Source: Clostridia bacterium (GTDB lineage: Bacteria > Bacillota > Clostridia > Christensenellales > Aristaeellaceae). Taken from it: DNA of 64,000 nt. The stretch covers positions 1 to 64,000 of the forward strand of contig JAFYFC010000002.1 of assembly GCA_017543905.1 (NCBI GenBank), written 5' to 3'. The notes beneath the pieces are model-generated. The model was given only the letters and a program-made list of their open reading frames with translations, was not told the DNA's origin and did not search any database. How positions within the stretch are numbered: position 1 is the first letter of the stretch; the number at the start of each line of letters is the position of its first letter. Positions 16,431 to 25,443 of this stretch are shown piece by piece. Both the position numbers and the translations under genes were made by a program.

Positions 16431-16463
16431 CCGTTTTCGGCCGCGTCACCGAAAACGGTTTTT
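16431..16463 (+). terminator. Terminator after the FtsL-like gene
   Basis: CCGTTTTCGG / CCGAAAACGG perfect 10-bp stem followed by TTTTTG. Confidence 0.9.
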
Positions 16464-16492
16464 GTTTATAAGCTTACATACGGAGGCGTTTT

Positions 16493-17983
16493 ATGAGAGG
16501 CAGGCTCCCGAATATCGTATTTATATTATCCGACGATCAGGGCGCATGGGCGATGCACTGCGCGGGAGCGCGGGAGCTTGCAACGCCGAACCTCGACCGC
16601 CTCTCGCGCGAAGGACAGCGTTTTGAGAACTTCTTCTGCGTATCGCCCGTATGCTCGCCCGCCCGCGCGTCGATACTCACGGGCGCTATCCCGTCGCGGC
16701 ACGGCGTACACGACTGGCTGCGCAGCGGAAACGTCGACCCGCACATATTTGCGCACGCCGCGCGCGAAAACCCGTACGGGCATTATGCCGACGAGGACGA
16801 GCCGGTTGAGTATCTCGCCGGGCAGCGCACGTATACGGACGTGCTGCACGATAAAGGCTACACGCTCGCGCTCTCCGGCAAATGGCATCTCGGCGACTCC
16901 GTGACCCCGCAGCACGGCTTTTCACGCTGGTTTACGCTGGGCGCGGGCGGCTGCATGTATTATCATCCCGACACAGTCGAAAACGGCAGCGTAAACGTAT
17001 TGCACGGCGAATACGTAACGGACGTGATAACCGCGCGGGCGCTTGAGTTCATGGACGAGCTCGCAGCCCGCAAGACCCCGTTTTACCTCTCCGTGCACTA
17101 TACCGCGCCTCATAATCCCTGGAGCGCCGACAATCATCCCCGCAGTCTTATCGATATGTACGACAGCTGCAGTTTCGCGGATATCCCGGACGAGCCCGAC
17201 CATCCGGACAGTACGGTAAGCGACCCGCTGCGCTCCCCTATACACGGCAGCCGTCTCAGACACGAAAACCTGCGGGGTTATTACGCGGCGATCACGGCGA
17301 TGGACGCGGGCGTCGGTCAGCTGCTTGACAGGCTGGACGCGCTTGGCATAGCGGACGATACGCTTGTGATATTCACCTCCGACAACGGCATGAGCATGGG
17401 ACACCACGGCGTCTGGGGCAAGGGCAACGCGACCTTCCCCATGAACATGTACGATACGGCGGTAAAGGTACCGTTCGTCGCCCGCTTTCCCGGCAGGATA
17501 AGACCCGGCATAGTCAGGCACGAGCTTATCAGCGCGTACGACCTGTACCCCACCTTCTGCGAGCTTGCGGGCGAGACGTTCGAAAACAGCGCTTCTCTGC
17601 CCGGGCGGAGCTTTCTTGGGCTTCTGTACGGAGAAAAGGACGAAAGACCTGAGCGCGATATCGTCGTATACGACGAATACGGCCCGGTACGCATGCTGCG
17701 CACGCGTGATTACAAATACATACATCGCTATCCATACGGCCCGCATGAATTGTACGAGCTCGCGCGCGATCCGGACGAAAAGCACAATCTTATAAACGAG
17801 CCCGCGCAGGAAAGCCGCATAGCCGAAATGCGCGCGCGTCTGCAGGCGTGGTTTAGCCGTTACGCAGACCCCGCCGTCGACGGCATATACGAGGACGTTA
17901 CAGGCAGCGGCCAGCTGACGCGCGCGGGCATATTTTCCGGCAAAAAGCTCAGATACATGCCCAATCCAGAGCGTGGACGCTAA
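16493..17983 (+). CDS. Cytosolic sulfatase (type I, Cys-type)
   Basis: 496 aa with no signal peptide. The metal site LSDDQGA (Asp14, Asp15) and the maturation motif CSPAR (Cys54), which becomes formylglycine, define a type I sulfatase; GKWHLGD and FTSDNGMSMG are the further metal and substrate blocks. It probably removes sulfate from sugars imported from glycosaminoglycans or other sulfated glycans. The Cys form needs an activating enzyme (anSME or FGE), not seen in the window. It lies 75 nt before a lyase-GH105 operon, which supports a role in sulfated uronic-acid polysaccharide use. Confidence 0.9.
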   Translation: MRGRLPNIVFILSDDQGAWAMHCAGARELATPNLDRLSREGQRFENFFCVSPVCSPARASILTGAIPSRHGVHDWLRSGNVDPHIFAHAARENPYGHYADEDEPVEYLAGQRTYTDVLHDKGYTLALSGKWHLGDSVTPQHGFSRWFTLGAGGCMYYHPDTVENGSVNVLHGEYVTDVITARALEFMDELAARKTPFYLSVHYTAPHNPWSADNHPRSLIDMYDSCSFADIPDEPDHPDSTVSDPLRSPIHGSRLRHENLRGYYAAITAMDAGVGQLLDRLDALGIADDTLVIFTSDNGMSMGHHGVWGKGNATFPMNMYDTAVKVPFVARFPGRIRPGIVRHELISAYDLYPTFCELAGETFENSASLPGRSFLGLLYGEKDERPERDIVVYDEYGPVRMLRTRDYKYIHRYPYGPHELYELARDPDEKHNLINEPAQESRIAEMRARLQAWFSRYADPAVDGIYEDVTGSGQLTRAGIFSGKKLRYMPNPERGR

Positions 17984-18006
17984 GCGTGTTTTATTTGCGT
18001 TAAGCA

Positions 18007-18035
18007 TTGAAGTGTAATACAAAACACGCTATAAT
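18007..18035 (+). promoter_or_regulatory. Promoter of the lyase-GH105-buk-pta operon
   Basis: TTGAAG (18007-18012), a 17-nt spacer and TATAAT (18030-18035), 22 nt before the first start codon. Confidence 0.75.
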
Positions 18036-18057
18036 TCACACAAAAGGGGGCGATGTC

Positions 18058-19731
18058 ATGCGTGAACACTTTGCATATTACATTCATGCGCTTGAAGAGC
18101 ACGCAAAGAACGCGCTGAAATGTCAGTGCAGGGACAAAATGTCACCATATTACGGCTGCTTCGGCTCAAGCGGCGGCTCCTACGGCGTATACAGCGGTTC
18201 AGACGGCGCCGCTCAGCTTATAAGCGCGTATTCCACTCCGGGCTGCGCGCTTGAAAACAGTACGGAGTGTCTTGAGGGTGCGCTGGCCGCGCTCAGGTTC
18301 GCGCTTAAATACGTGCACAGCGACGGCACGACCGACCTGCTTGTAACCAATTTTCACGACGCGAGCGAAAACGCGTTTATAGTTTCGCTGTTCGCGCCGG
18401 CTTATCTTAGGCTGCGGCTGCACGGCATACATACAAACGCGGAGCGTGAGCTTGACAGCCTGTGCTTCGATTTCACCGACAGACTCGCGCAGGGCATGCT
18501 CGCGGGCGGCTTTCATACGCCCAACCACCGCTGGATACAGTCCGCCGCGCTGGCGTTCTGCTACAAGCTCACCGGCCGGCGGGAATGCCTCGCCCGCATC
18601 GAGCAGTTTTTGTCCGAGGGCATAGACTGCGACGAAAACGGCGAATACACCGAGCGCAGCACAGGCGTTTACAACCACGTCTGCAACCGCGCGTTCATCG
18701 ATCTTGCCTTCCTGCTGGACAGGCCGGAGTTTTTGGAATACGTAAGGCGCAACCTGAAGCACTCGCTTACGTTTTTTGAGCCTGACGACACGGTGAACAC
18801 CATGAATTCCACGCGTCAGGATTTCGGTCAGAAGCCTGACACGGCTGTATATTACAGCGAGCTGCTGTACATGGCTATGCGCGACCGCGATGCCGAATTC
18901 GCGTGGGAAGCAAACCGTATGCTCGAACGCTTTATCGCAAAGGACAAGCTGTCTTACGCTCTGCCCTGCGCGCTGTACGGCTATTACACGTATAATCTGC
19001 TTAACGCCGAAACTGCCGACGCGCCCTGCATAACTGAACGCGAGACGGCTAAGTCGTATGAAAAGCTCTATGCGCCCAGCGGCATAATGCGCAAAAGGAA
19101 CGGAGATTTCAGCCTGACGCTGGTTAAGGAGCACGCGGATTTCGCGAAGCTCATGTACAAAAACCACACCGTATACCTGCGTCTGGCGGCAAGCTTTTTC
19201 GCCAAGGGACAGTTCGCAGCTCAGACGCTCGAAAAGACGGAAGACGGCTATATTATGAGCTTTGAGCAGCTGTGGGGCTACAAGCAGCCCCTGGAGACCC
19301 CGCCTGCCACGAGCGACTGGCGCAGGATGGATCACTCGCTCAGAAAAGACGTGATGATGCAGCTGCTGCGCTACGAGGTATCGGTCAGGCCGCTCGAAAC
19401 AGGCGTCGATTTGGTTATTAAAGCCTACGGCACGGACTTCGTGCCGCTGAAGTTAGAAATACTCACCCAGCCCGGAACATTCGTAAGCGAGAGCGTGCTT
19501 ATGCATACGCGCGCGGGAGATTACATTTTCCTGAAGGGCGATACGGCAAAATGGATATACGCCGGGCGCGACGCGCTGCTTGTAAAGGGCGGTTTTCATT
19601 CCCATTACACCGGAGAAAGCATGCGCGGCACGTTGGGCGCGGACGGCGGCTGCTGCACGATAGCGCTGACGGGCGAAACACCGCTTGAAAAGCGTGTGAC
19701 ACTTGAATTCAGGGAGGCGGTATTTGTATGA
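18058..19731 (+). CDS. Heparinase-like (alpha/alpha-toroid) polysaccharide-degrading protein
   Basis: 557 aa from ATG 18058, with AAAGGGGG upstream. No signal peptide. The N-terminal two thirds is helical with aromatic and His-rich turns (GGFHTPNHRWIQSAALAFCY and NTMNSTRQDFG), suggesting an alpha/alpha toroid, and the C-terminal 200 residues are beta-rich, as in heparinase II/III-type lyases and related uronate-processing enzymes. I cannot assign a precise family. It is translationally coupled (4-nt overlap) to a GH105 unsaturated-uronate hydrolase and follows a sulfatase, so it likely acts on a uronic-acid oligosaccharide inside the cell. Confidence 0.65.
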   Translation: MREHFAYYIHALEEHAKNALKCQCRDKMSPYYGCFGSSGGSYGVYSGSDGAAQLISAYSTPGCALENSTECLEGALAALRFALKYVHSDGTTDLLVTNFHDASENAFIVSLFAPAYLRLRLHGIHTNAERELDSLCFDFTDRLAQGMLAGGFHTPNHRWIQSAALAFCYKLTGRRECLARIEQFLSEGIDCDENGEYTERSTGVYNHVCNRAFIDLAFLLDRPEFLEYVRRNLKHSLTFFEPDDTVNTMNSTRQDFGQKPDTAVYYSELLYMAMRDRDAEFAWEANRMLERFIAKDKLSYALPCALYGYYTYNLLNAETADAPCITERETAKSYEKLYAPSGIMRKRNGDFSLTLVKEHADFAKLMYKNHTVYLRLAASFFAKGQFAAQTLEKTEDGYIMSFEQLWGYKQPLETPPATSDWRRMDHSLRKDVMMQLLRYEVSVRPLETGVDLVIKAYGTDFVPLKLEILTQPGTFVSESVLMHTRAGDYIFLKGDTAKWIYAGRDALLVKGGFHSHYTGESMRGTLGADGGCCTIALTGETPLEKRVTLEFREAVFV

Positions 19732-20801
19732 ACCTGCAGGAAATCCGCAGCGCGGAAGCGCAGCTTATAGGCGGCATAATCACCCGCGACAACGCGGACG
19801 TATTCACCGCGCGCGGCGGCGGACACTATATGGACGATTGGGACTGGTTTCAGGGCGTGGCGCTGTTCGCGCTGTACAAATACGCAAAAAAGACCGGGGA
19901 CAGAACAGTATACTCATACCTTACAGACTGGTTCGACTCGCACATACGCGCGGGACTGCCCGCAAAGAACATAAACAGCATGTGCCCCCTGCTCACGCTT
20001 TCGTATCTGTACGAGGAAAGCGGCAGGCAGGAATACATGGATATATGCCGCGAATGGGCGGAGTACGCGATGCACTTTCTTCCGCGCACGCTCGAGGGCG
20101 GCTTTCAGCACGTGACCATCGATTCCGACAATTACATGCAGCTCTGGGACGATACGCTGTACATGACGGTGCTGTTCATAGGCCGCATGGGCACGCTGAC
20201 CGGGCGCGACGAATACACGCAGGAAAGCATACGCCAGTTCCTCGTGCACCTTAAATATCTTACCGACCCGGTCACGGGACTGTTCTATCACGGCTTCAAC
20301 TTCGACGGGCTGCACCACTACGCGGGCGCGCTGTGGGGACGCGGAAACGCATGGTACACCGCAGGTCTTGTGGATTATCTCGATATGACCGCGCTGCCCG
20401 GAGGCGTCAGGGCATTTCTGATTTCGTCCCTTGCAAGGCAGGCGGACGCGCTTGAGAAATACCGAGACGCCGAGGGCATGTGGCACACGCTTATAAACGA
20501 TACGGAAGGCTCTTACGCCGAATCCTCCGCGAGCGCCGGCTTTGCGTACGGGCTTATGAAAGCGGCGCGCAAGGGTTATATAGACGGGCATTTCCGCGCG
20601 CTGGGACTTGAGAGCGCACAGGCGGTATTAAAGCGCATAGATGGGCGCGGCATACTGCAGGGCGTTTCCGCAGGCACCTGTCTTATGGATACGCTCGACG
20701 AATACAGGCAGGTCCGGCAGTGCGCCGAGCCTTACGGACAGTCCATGGCGCTGATGATGCTGCTGGAGGCAGAAGAAGACATAACGGAGACACGCAAATG
20801 A
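19728..20801 (+). CDS. GH105/GH88-type unsaturated glucuronyl/galacturonyl hydrolase
   Basis: 357 aa. It starts at ATG 19728 inside the previous stop (ATGA). The family pattern is clear: YMDDWDWFQGVALFALYKYA, the catalytic Asp segment QLWDDTLYM, then GLFYHGF and WGRGNAWY. GH105/GH88 enzymes hydrate the 4,5-unsaturated uronic acid left by polysaccharide lyases. There is no signal peptide, so it works on imported di- or oligosaccharides. The gene pair with the lyase-like protein explains how the unsaturated end arises. The butyrate kinase gene again overlaps by 4 nt (ATGA). Confidence 0.88.
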   Translation: MNLQEIRSAEAQLIGGIITRDNADVFTARGGGHYMDDWDWFQGVALFALYKYAKKTGDRTVYSYLTDWFDSHIRAGLPAKNINSMCPLLTLSYLYEESGRQEYMDICREWAEYAMHFLPRTLEGGFQHVTIDSDNYMQLWDDTLYMTVLFIGRMGTLTGRDEYTQESIRQFLVHLKYLTDPVTGLFYHGFNFDGLHHYAGALWGRGNAWYTAGLVDYLDMTALPGGVRAFLISSLARQADALEKYRDAEGMWHTLINDTEGSYAESSASAGFAYGLMKAARKGYIDGHFRALGLESAQAVLKRIDGRGILQGVSAGTCLMDTLDEYRQVRQCAEPYGQSMALMMLLEAEEDITETRK

Positions 20802-21913
20802 ACGAGCGCAGATACAAAATTCTGGTAATAAATCCCGGCTCCACCTCGACTAAAATCAGCCTGTTCGAAAACGAAGACCTTATATTTGAGGAAAGCATAT
20901 TTCACGACGCGCCGGAGCTGCTCAAGTACCCGCACGTAAACGACCAGCTGCCCTTCCGCGCGGAGGTGATTTTAGACATACTGCGCGAAAAGCGCGTCGC
21001 GCCCGAGGAAATCGACGTATTCGTCGGCCGCGGCGGCAGCGCGCACACGCAGACCGGCGGCGTTACCCGCATAAGCCGGCAGCTGTACGACGATACCGAA
21101 GCCGCGGTGGGCGGCAGCGAGCATCCCGCAAAGCTCGGCGTTATGCTGGCGTGGGAGTTCGCCATGAGGTTCGGAAAGCCCGCCTACACCATGAACCCCA
21201 CGAACGTGGACGAATACTCCGAGCTTGCGCGGCTGACCGGCATCAAGGGCGTGTACCGCGTGTCGCATTCGCACGTGCTGAACCAGAAGGCGGTTGCCGA
21301 ATATCACGCGAAAACACTTAATAAACGCTACGAGGACTGCAATTTCGTCGTCGCGCACATCGACGGCGGCATCACCGTGTCCGCGCACGAGCACGGGCGT
21401 ATGGTCGACGGCAACATGGGCGCGGACGGCGAAGGCGCGTTTACCCCCACACGCATAGGCAGCATACCCGTGCTCTCGCTGCTTGATTATCTGGAGACGC
21501 ACACTCTGATGGAAGCACGCCTGCTGTGCTCGCGCGCGGGCGGCTTCGTAAGCCTGTTCGGCACTGCCGATTCAAACAGAATCCACGCGCTCGTCGACGG
21601 CGGGGACCGCAAGGCCGCGCTTGTATGGAACGCGATGATATACCAGATATGCAAGATGATAGGCGAAATGAGCGCGGTGCTCTGCGGCAGGGTGGACGCG
21701 ATACTTTTGACCGGGGGACTTATGCGCTTTGACGACATACGCACAGGCATCGAACAGCGCTGCGGCTGGATAGCTCCCATAAGCGTATATCCGGGAGAAA
21801 TGGAGCAGGAGGCGCTGGCATACGGGGCGCTTAAGGTGCTGCGCGGAGAGGTGCAGGCGCTCGAATATACGGGACGTCCCGTTTGGGAGGGCTTCGGAGA
21901 CATAGACCTGTAA
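20798..21913 (+). CDS. buk: Butyrate kinase family acyl kinase
   Basis: 371 aa from ATG 20798, overlapping the GH105 stop. ASKHA-fold acyl kinase: phosphate-1 loop ILVINPGSTSTKIS, adenosine region VVAHIDGGITVSAHEHGRMV, then AILLTGGLMR. The length fits butyrate kinase (about 355 aa), not acetate kinase (about 400 aa). It converts acyl-phosphate and ADP to the acid and ATP. It pairs with the phosphotransacetylase 30 nt downstream, forming the last two steps of acid fermentation. Its position inside a carbohydrate operon by overlapping codons is unusual. Confidence 0.9.
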   Translation: MNERRYKILVINPGSTSTKISLFENEDLIFEESIFHDAPELLKYPHVNDQLPFRAEVILDILREKRVAPEEIDVFVGRGGSAHTQTGGVTRISRQLYDDTEAAVGGSEHPAKLGVMLAWEFAMRFGKPAYTMNPTNVDEYSELARLTGIKGVYRVSHSHVLNQKAVAEYHAKTLNKRYEDCNFVVAHIDGGITVSAHEHGRMVDGNMGADGEGAFTPTRIGSIPVLSLLDYLETHTLMEARLLCSRAGGFVSLFGTADSNRIHALVDGGDRKAALVWNAMIYQICKMIGEMSAVLCGRVDAILLTGGLMRFDDIRTGIEQRCGWIAPISVYPGEMEQEALAYGALKVLRGEVQALEYTGRPVWEGFGDIDL

Positions 21914-21943
21914 GACGCGCTGAAAACGCGGAAAGGAATCGTT

Positions 21944-22942
21944 ATGGGTATAATTGACAAAATCAGATTCAAAGCGGCGCTGAACCTTAAGCGCATCGTG
22001 CTGCCGGAGGGCGACGAAGCGCGCACTATACAGGCGGCGGCCACGGTAATGCGCGAAAAGCTGGCGCTGCCCATACTTTTGGGCGAGCCCGAAGCGATAC
22101 ACACCAAAGCAACCGCGCTCGGCGCGGACCTTGAGGGCATTGCCATAATAAACCCCCTGACCAGCGAATACGCGCCCCACTACGCGCAGGAATTGTACGC
22201 GCTGCGCAAAGCGAAGGGCGTGACGCCCGAGGACGCCGCAAGGCTCGTATCGGACAGCATGTATTACGGCATCATGATGGTAAAGTGCGGCGACGCCGAC
22301 GGACTGGTGAGCGGCGCGGTGCATACCACGGGAGACATGCTGCGCCCCGCACTGCAGATCATCAAAACGAAGCCCGGCATCAGGACGGTTTCCTCCAGCT
22401 TTCTGATGGACTGCCCGAACAAGGCGCTGGGCGAGGACGGCCTGCTGGTGTACGCGGACTGCGTAGTCGTGCCCTGCCCCACCGCCGAGGAGCTGGCCGA
22501 AATCGCGGTCACGGCAGCGGAAACCGCCCGGAATCTGTGCGGCATACGCGAGCCCAGAGTCGCACTGCTCTCCTTCTCTACAAAAGGCAGCGCGAAGCAC
22601 GAGCTGGTCGAGAAGGTGCAGAAGGCCGTGGAAATCGCACGCGCTCTGGCGCCGGATGTACTGCTTGACGGCGAAATGCAGCTCGACGCCGCGCTCGTGC
22701 CGGAAATAGGCGCCTCCAAGGCGCCGGGCAGTCCTGTGGCGGGCCGTGCAAACGTGCTGATATTCCCCGACCTGCAGGCAGGCAACATAGGCTACAAGCT
22801 CACCCAGCGCATAGGCGGCGCGGAATGCTTCGCCGTGCTGCAGGGGCTCGCGGCGCCCTGCAACGATCTGTCGCGCGGCTGTTCGGCGGAGGATATAGTA
22901 AATACGATCGCGATAACCGCAGTGCAGGCGCAGGCAGATTGA
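21944..22942 (+). CDS. pta: Phosphate acetyltransferase (phosphate acyltransferase family)
   Basis: 332 aa, typical of clostridial Pta. Conserved blocks: [70 protein letters not shown] and [14 protein letters not shown]. It swaps CoA for phosphate on an acyl group in the cytosol. The similarity is to acetyl- rather than butyryl-transferases, while its partner kinase is of the butyrate type, so the true acyl chain length of the pair is open. GGAAAGGAA precedes the ATG. Confidence 0.9.
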   Translation: MGIIDKIRFKAALNLKRIVLPEGDEARTIQAAATVMREKLALPILLGEPEAIHTKATALGADLEGIAIINPLTSEYAPHYAQELYALRKAKGVTPEDAARLVSDSMYYGIMMVKCGDADGLVSGAVHTTGDMLRPALQIIKTKPGIRTVSSSFLMDCPNKALGEDGLLVYADCVVVPCPTAEELAEIAVTAAETARNLCGIREPRVALLSFSTKGSAKHELVEKVQKAVEIARALAPDVLLDGEMQLDAALVPEIGASKAPGSPVAGRANVLIFPDLQAGNIGYKLTQRIGGAECFAVLQGLAAPCNDLSRGCSAEDIVNTIAITAVQAQAD

Positions 22943-22977
22943 TTCTTCATATCTGCCGCGGAAAGGAGTCAGGCTGT

Positions 22978-23772
22978 ATGGCAAAGCGTTTACTTACATG
23001 TATTTGCCTTATACTTATCATGTTCGTTTGCTGCTCAGGCGTTTACGCGGAAACCGTCTCGCCTGAGAGCGAGCTTCAGGGAATAGACCTGTCAGCGTTA
23101 AGCTACGACGCACTGTTGCTGCTTGAGCAAAGCGTTCGCCTCGAGCTGATGGCGCGTCCTGAGGGCGGCGTGTTTTCACTGGAGGAAAACGCTTATCTGG
23201 TAGGAAAGGACATCCCGGAGGGCAGGTACCATTTTGTATTTAAGGGTGAAAGAACACGCTACAACAGCACCGACCACATGGGCTGGCTGCTGGTTTACGA
23301 TACATATGCTCATTACCAGAACGCGTATTCATACAACAGCCGCAGAGGCAAGGGCGATATCGTCATACTGACCAATACCGACTCCGGCGAATGCGATCTG
23401 AACACCGGCAACGTGCTTATCGTCAGAGCGGGTCCCGTCGACGCGGAACGCATCGGATATATCGGAAAAAGCGAAGCCTATACTCCGCCCGCCGGAACCG
23501 TCATACCCGCAGGTTATTATATCGCAGGAGAGGAAATCCCGTCAGGCACATACACTGTCAGCTTCGGCGGCATCGATTCCGCAGTGCTGAGGACGTACGA
23601 AAATGAAAGCATATACTCAGCGCGCAGCGATTACCGCGACGACTATCTGACATATATAAGGCTTGACGACAGCAATACGCAGGGCACTGTGCATCTTAAG
23701 GAAGGCCAGGTCCTGTATATATCCGACGCGTCTGTAATCATGAACCGCTTCAAGGCCTTTACGTTCGACTGA
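22978..23772 (+). CDS. Secreted protein with two DIPEGxY-type repeats, unknown
   Basis: 264 aa from ATG 22978 with GGAAAGGAG. Signal peptide MAKRLLTCICLILIMFVCCS, cleavage near VYAE. After a short helical segment (GIDLSALSYDALLLLEQSVR) come two beta domains with matching entries, YLVGKDIPEGRYHFVFKG and YIAGEEIPSGTYTVSFGG, each followed by a Tyr-rich strand and an LNTG or LKEGQVL turn. The function is unknown. The N-terminal helical segment resembles that of the leucine-rich-repeat protein encoded at 24008-24814, suggesting a shared surface-localisation or binding role. Confidence 0.65.
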   Translation: MAKRLLTCICLILIMFVCCSGVYAETVSPESELQGIDLSALSYDALLLLEQSVRLELMARPEGGVFSLEENAYLVGKDIPEGRYHFVFKGERTRYNSTDHMGWLLVYDTYAHYQNAYSYNSRRGKGDIVILTNTDSGECDLNTGNVLIVRAGPVDAERIGYIGKSEAYTPPAGTVIPAGYYIAGEEIPSGTYTVSFGGIDSAVLRTYENESIYSARSDYRDDYLTYIRLDDSNTQGTVHLKEGQVLYISDASVIMNRFKAFTFD

Positions 23773-23821
23773 CAGAGTTTGACATTCTGCAATATGCAAA
23801 CTGGGGCTGCTTGCGCAGCCC

Positions 23822-23936
23822 CTCGATCGAAATGAAGCAAAGCTTCATTTTCATCTGTTAGGTTTTCCGCAGCTGAATAAGATTCTTGGATAAAACGTTC
23901 AGCTCTTGAAAGGGCTGAGGCAGGTTTGCGGCTCCT
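23822..23936 (-). repeat. Copy A of a dispersed intergenic hairpin repeat
   Basis: Its reverse complement closely matches 35487-35592, including the segments GAACGTTTTATCCAAGAA and CTTATTCAGCTGC. The hairpin AATGAAGC-AAA-GCTTCATT is at 23831-23849. It lies between convergent genes. Confidence 0.85.
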
Positions 23937-24007
23937 CCAAACCTCCCCCGGCGCTTTTGTACTTCTGCCAACTCATTTTTGCAATACGAAAGGTTTTCCG
24001 GCAAATC

Positions 24008-24814
24008 TTAAAGGAGCGGAAACAGCGCTTCGTATTCAGCGGCGTATTCAGCGTAATGCTGCGTATCCACAGGAAAGAAGTTTTTGATTGCCCACGCCTC
24101 CGCGGCGCTGCCCGGAGCAGTAATGATTTTAAGCTTTTTAGCGCCTTCAAACGCCGTATCGTTTATATGCTTGACCGACGGCGGTATAATTACGGTTTCA
24201 AGCTTCGTGCAGCTTCTAACGCTCCAGTGGTCAAACTCCGGCGCGGCGCCCTCACGTACATAGATAAACTTAAGGTTATTCATGTTCTGAAAAGCGTCCG
24301 TATCGATTTTTACGTCCGAATTTACAACAACGCCGGCATATCCGTTTCCCGCGAAAGCCTGCGTGCCGACAGTACGGAGATTCGAAGGCAAATATAAAAC
24401 TGTCCCATCACCAACGCTTTTCCCCTCTGTCCTCGCCCAGGCAAAGGCCAGATCGCCTATCTCGGTTATCGTATCCGGTAGAGACACAGACTCAAGCTGC
24501 GCGCCAAGAAAAGCGCTGTTGTATATCCGGGTTACAGGCGTACCGTTTATATCCTCCGGTATCACGACATGTGCGTCCGTGCCGGTATAATCGTTAATCC
24601 TGACCTCATACCCGTTTGAGGCATATACAAAATCAGACTCCGGCGATGAAAGCCTTTTTCCGATACGCTCCGCTGCTTCCAGCTGCAGCTTTGTCAAAAG
24701 CACATTCAGCTCATAATCTGTGCAGGCCGAGAAATCCATGCTCTCGGACGCAGCTGAAACGCAGACGCTCATAATTAACAGGACTGCCGTCAATATACAG
24801 AATATACGCTTCAC
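24008..24814 (-). CDS. Secreted BspA-type leucine-rich-repeat protein
   Basis: 268 aa. Signal peptide MKRIFCILTAVLLIMSVCVS, cleavage near SAAS. LRR_5 units are visible: GTPVTRIYNSAFLGAQLESV, LPDTITEIGDLAFA, LPSNLRTVGTQAFAGN and IPPSVKHINDTAFEGAKKLK. Such proteins are surface adhesins or secreted binding proteins of gut bacteria. The segment after the signal peptide (MDFSACTDYELNVLLTKLQL) resembles the one in the secreted protein at 22978. No anchor motif (LPXTG, SLH) is seen. The two genes converge. Confidence 0.82.
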   Translation of the reverse strand: MKRIFCILTAVLLIMSVCVSAASESMDFSACTDYELNVLLTKLQLEAAERIGKRLSSPESDFVYASNGYEVRINDYTGTDAHVVIPEDINGTPVTRIYNSAFLGAQLESVSLPDTITEIGDLAFAWARTEGKSVGDGTVLYLPSNLRTVGTQAFAGNGYAGVVVNSDVKIDTDAFQNMNNLKFIYVREGAAPEFDHWSVRSCTKLETVIIPPSVKHINDTAFEGAKKLKIITAPGSAAEAWAIKNFFPVDTQHYAEYAAEYEALFPLL

Positions 24815-24837
24815 AGGCTTTGCCTCCCTTAATCATT

Positions 24838-24875
24838 AAAACAGCAGCGAAGTCTGTCTGCTTCACTGCTGTTTT
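24838..24875 (-). terminator. Terminator of the rpsM-rplQ operon
   Basis: AAAACAGCAG(T)GAAG / CTTC(G)CTGCTGTTTT stem, ending in a TTTT run on the minus strand 20 nt after rplQ. Confidence 0.88.
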
Positions 24876-24894
24876 AAGCGTTTGAGCTTGCTGA

Positions 24895-25404
24895 TCAGAT
24901 AAGCTCCAGTATCACCATTTCGGCTGCGTCGCCGCGGCGGGGGCCCATCTTGACTATGCGGGTATAGCCGCCGCCCTGGCCCTTTTCGGCCGCGCGGGCC
25001 TTGTACTTGGGAGCGATTTCACGGAAAAGCTTCTCTACAACGGGATGCTTTATATCCTTTTTGCGCTGCTTGAAGTCTTCCTTCTCCTCGTCCTTGCCCT
25101 GCATTACGGGAATGTCGTACAGATACGCCATGATCCTGCGGCGGGCGGCAAGACGGGTGGGCAGGTCGTTTACGACGGTCTTCTCGACGGTCTGACCCTT
25201 ATCGTTATTGGTTACCTTTTTAACTTCTACGGTATTATCGCACTCGCGCATGGCGATGGTAATAAGATGCTCGGCGATGGATCTTACTTCCTTGGCACGA
25301 TACAGAGTGGTCTCGATTTTGCCGTACCAGATGAGATTGGTCACCTGATTGCGCAGCAAAGCCTTTCTCTGGTTCGTCGGACGTCCAAGCTTCCGATTGG
25401 CCAT
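24895..25404 (-). CDS. rplQ: 50S ribosomal protein L17, long clostridial form
   Basis: 169 aa versus about 115-130 in most bacteria. The L17 start ([20 protein letters not shown]), [14 protein letters not shown] and the C-terminal [20 protein letters not shown] are clear. A roughly 50-residue insertion ([20 protein letters not shown] onward) lies between them, as in many Clostridia. L17 binds 23S rRNA near the exit tunnel. Last gene of the operon. Confidence 0.97.
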   Translation of the reverse strand: MANRKLGRPTNQRKALLRNQVTNLIWYGKIETTLYRAKEVRSIAEHLITIAMRECDNTVEVKKVTNNDKGQTVEKTVVNDLPTRLAARRRIMAYLYDIPVMQGKDEEKEDFKQRKKDIKHPVVEKLFREIAPKYKARAAEKGQGGGYTRIVKMGPRRGDAAEMVILELI

Positions 25405-25443
25405 AATAAGTTCCTCCTTGACAGCCTTGTAACAGGCTCGTTT

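Noticed and set aside
24895..25404. L17 insertion as something novel
   Set aside because: The same long form is known in many Clostridia, so it is a lineage trait and not a new fusion.
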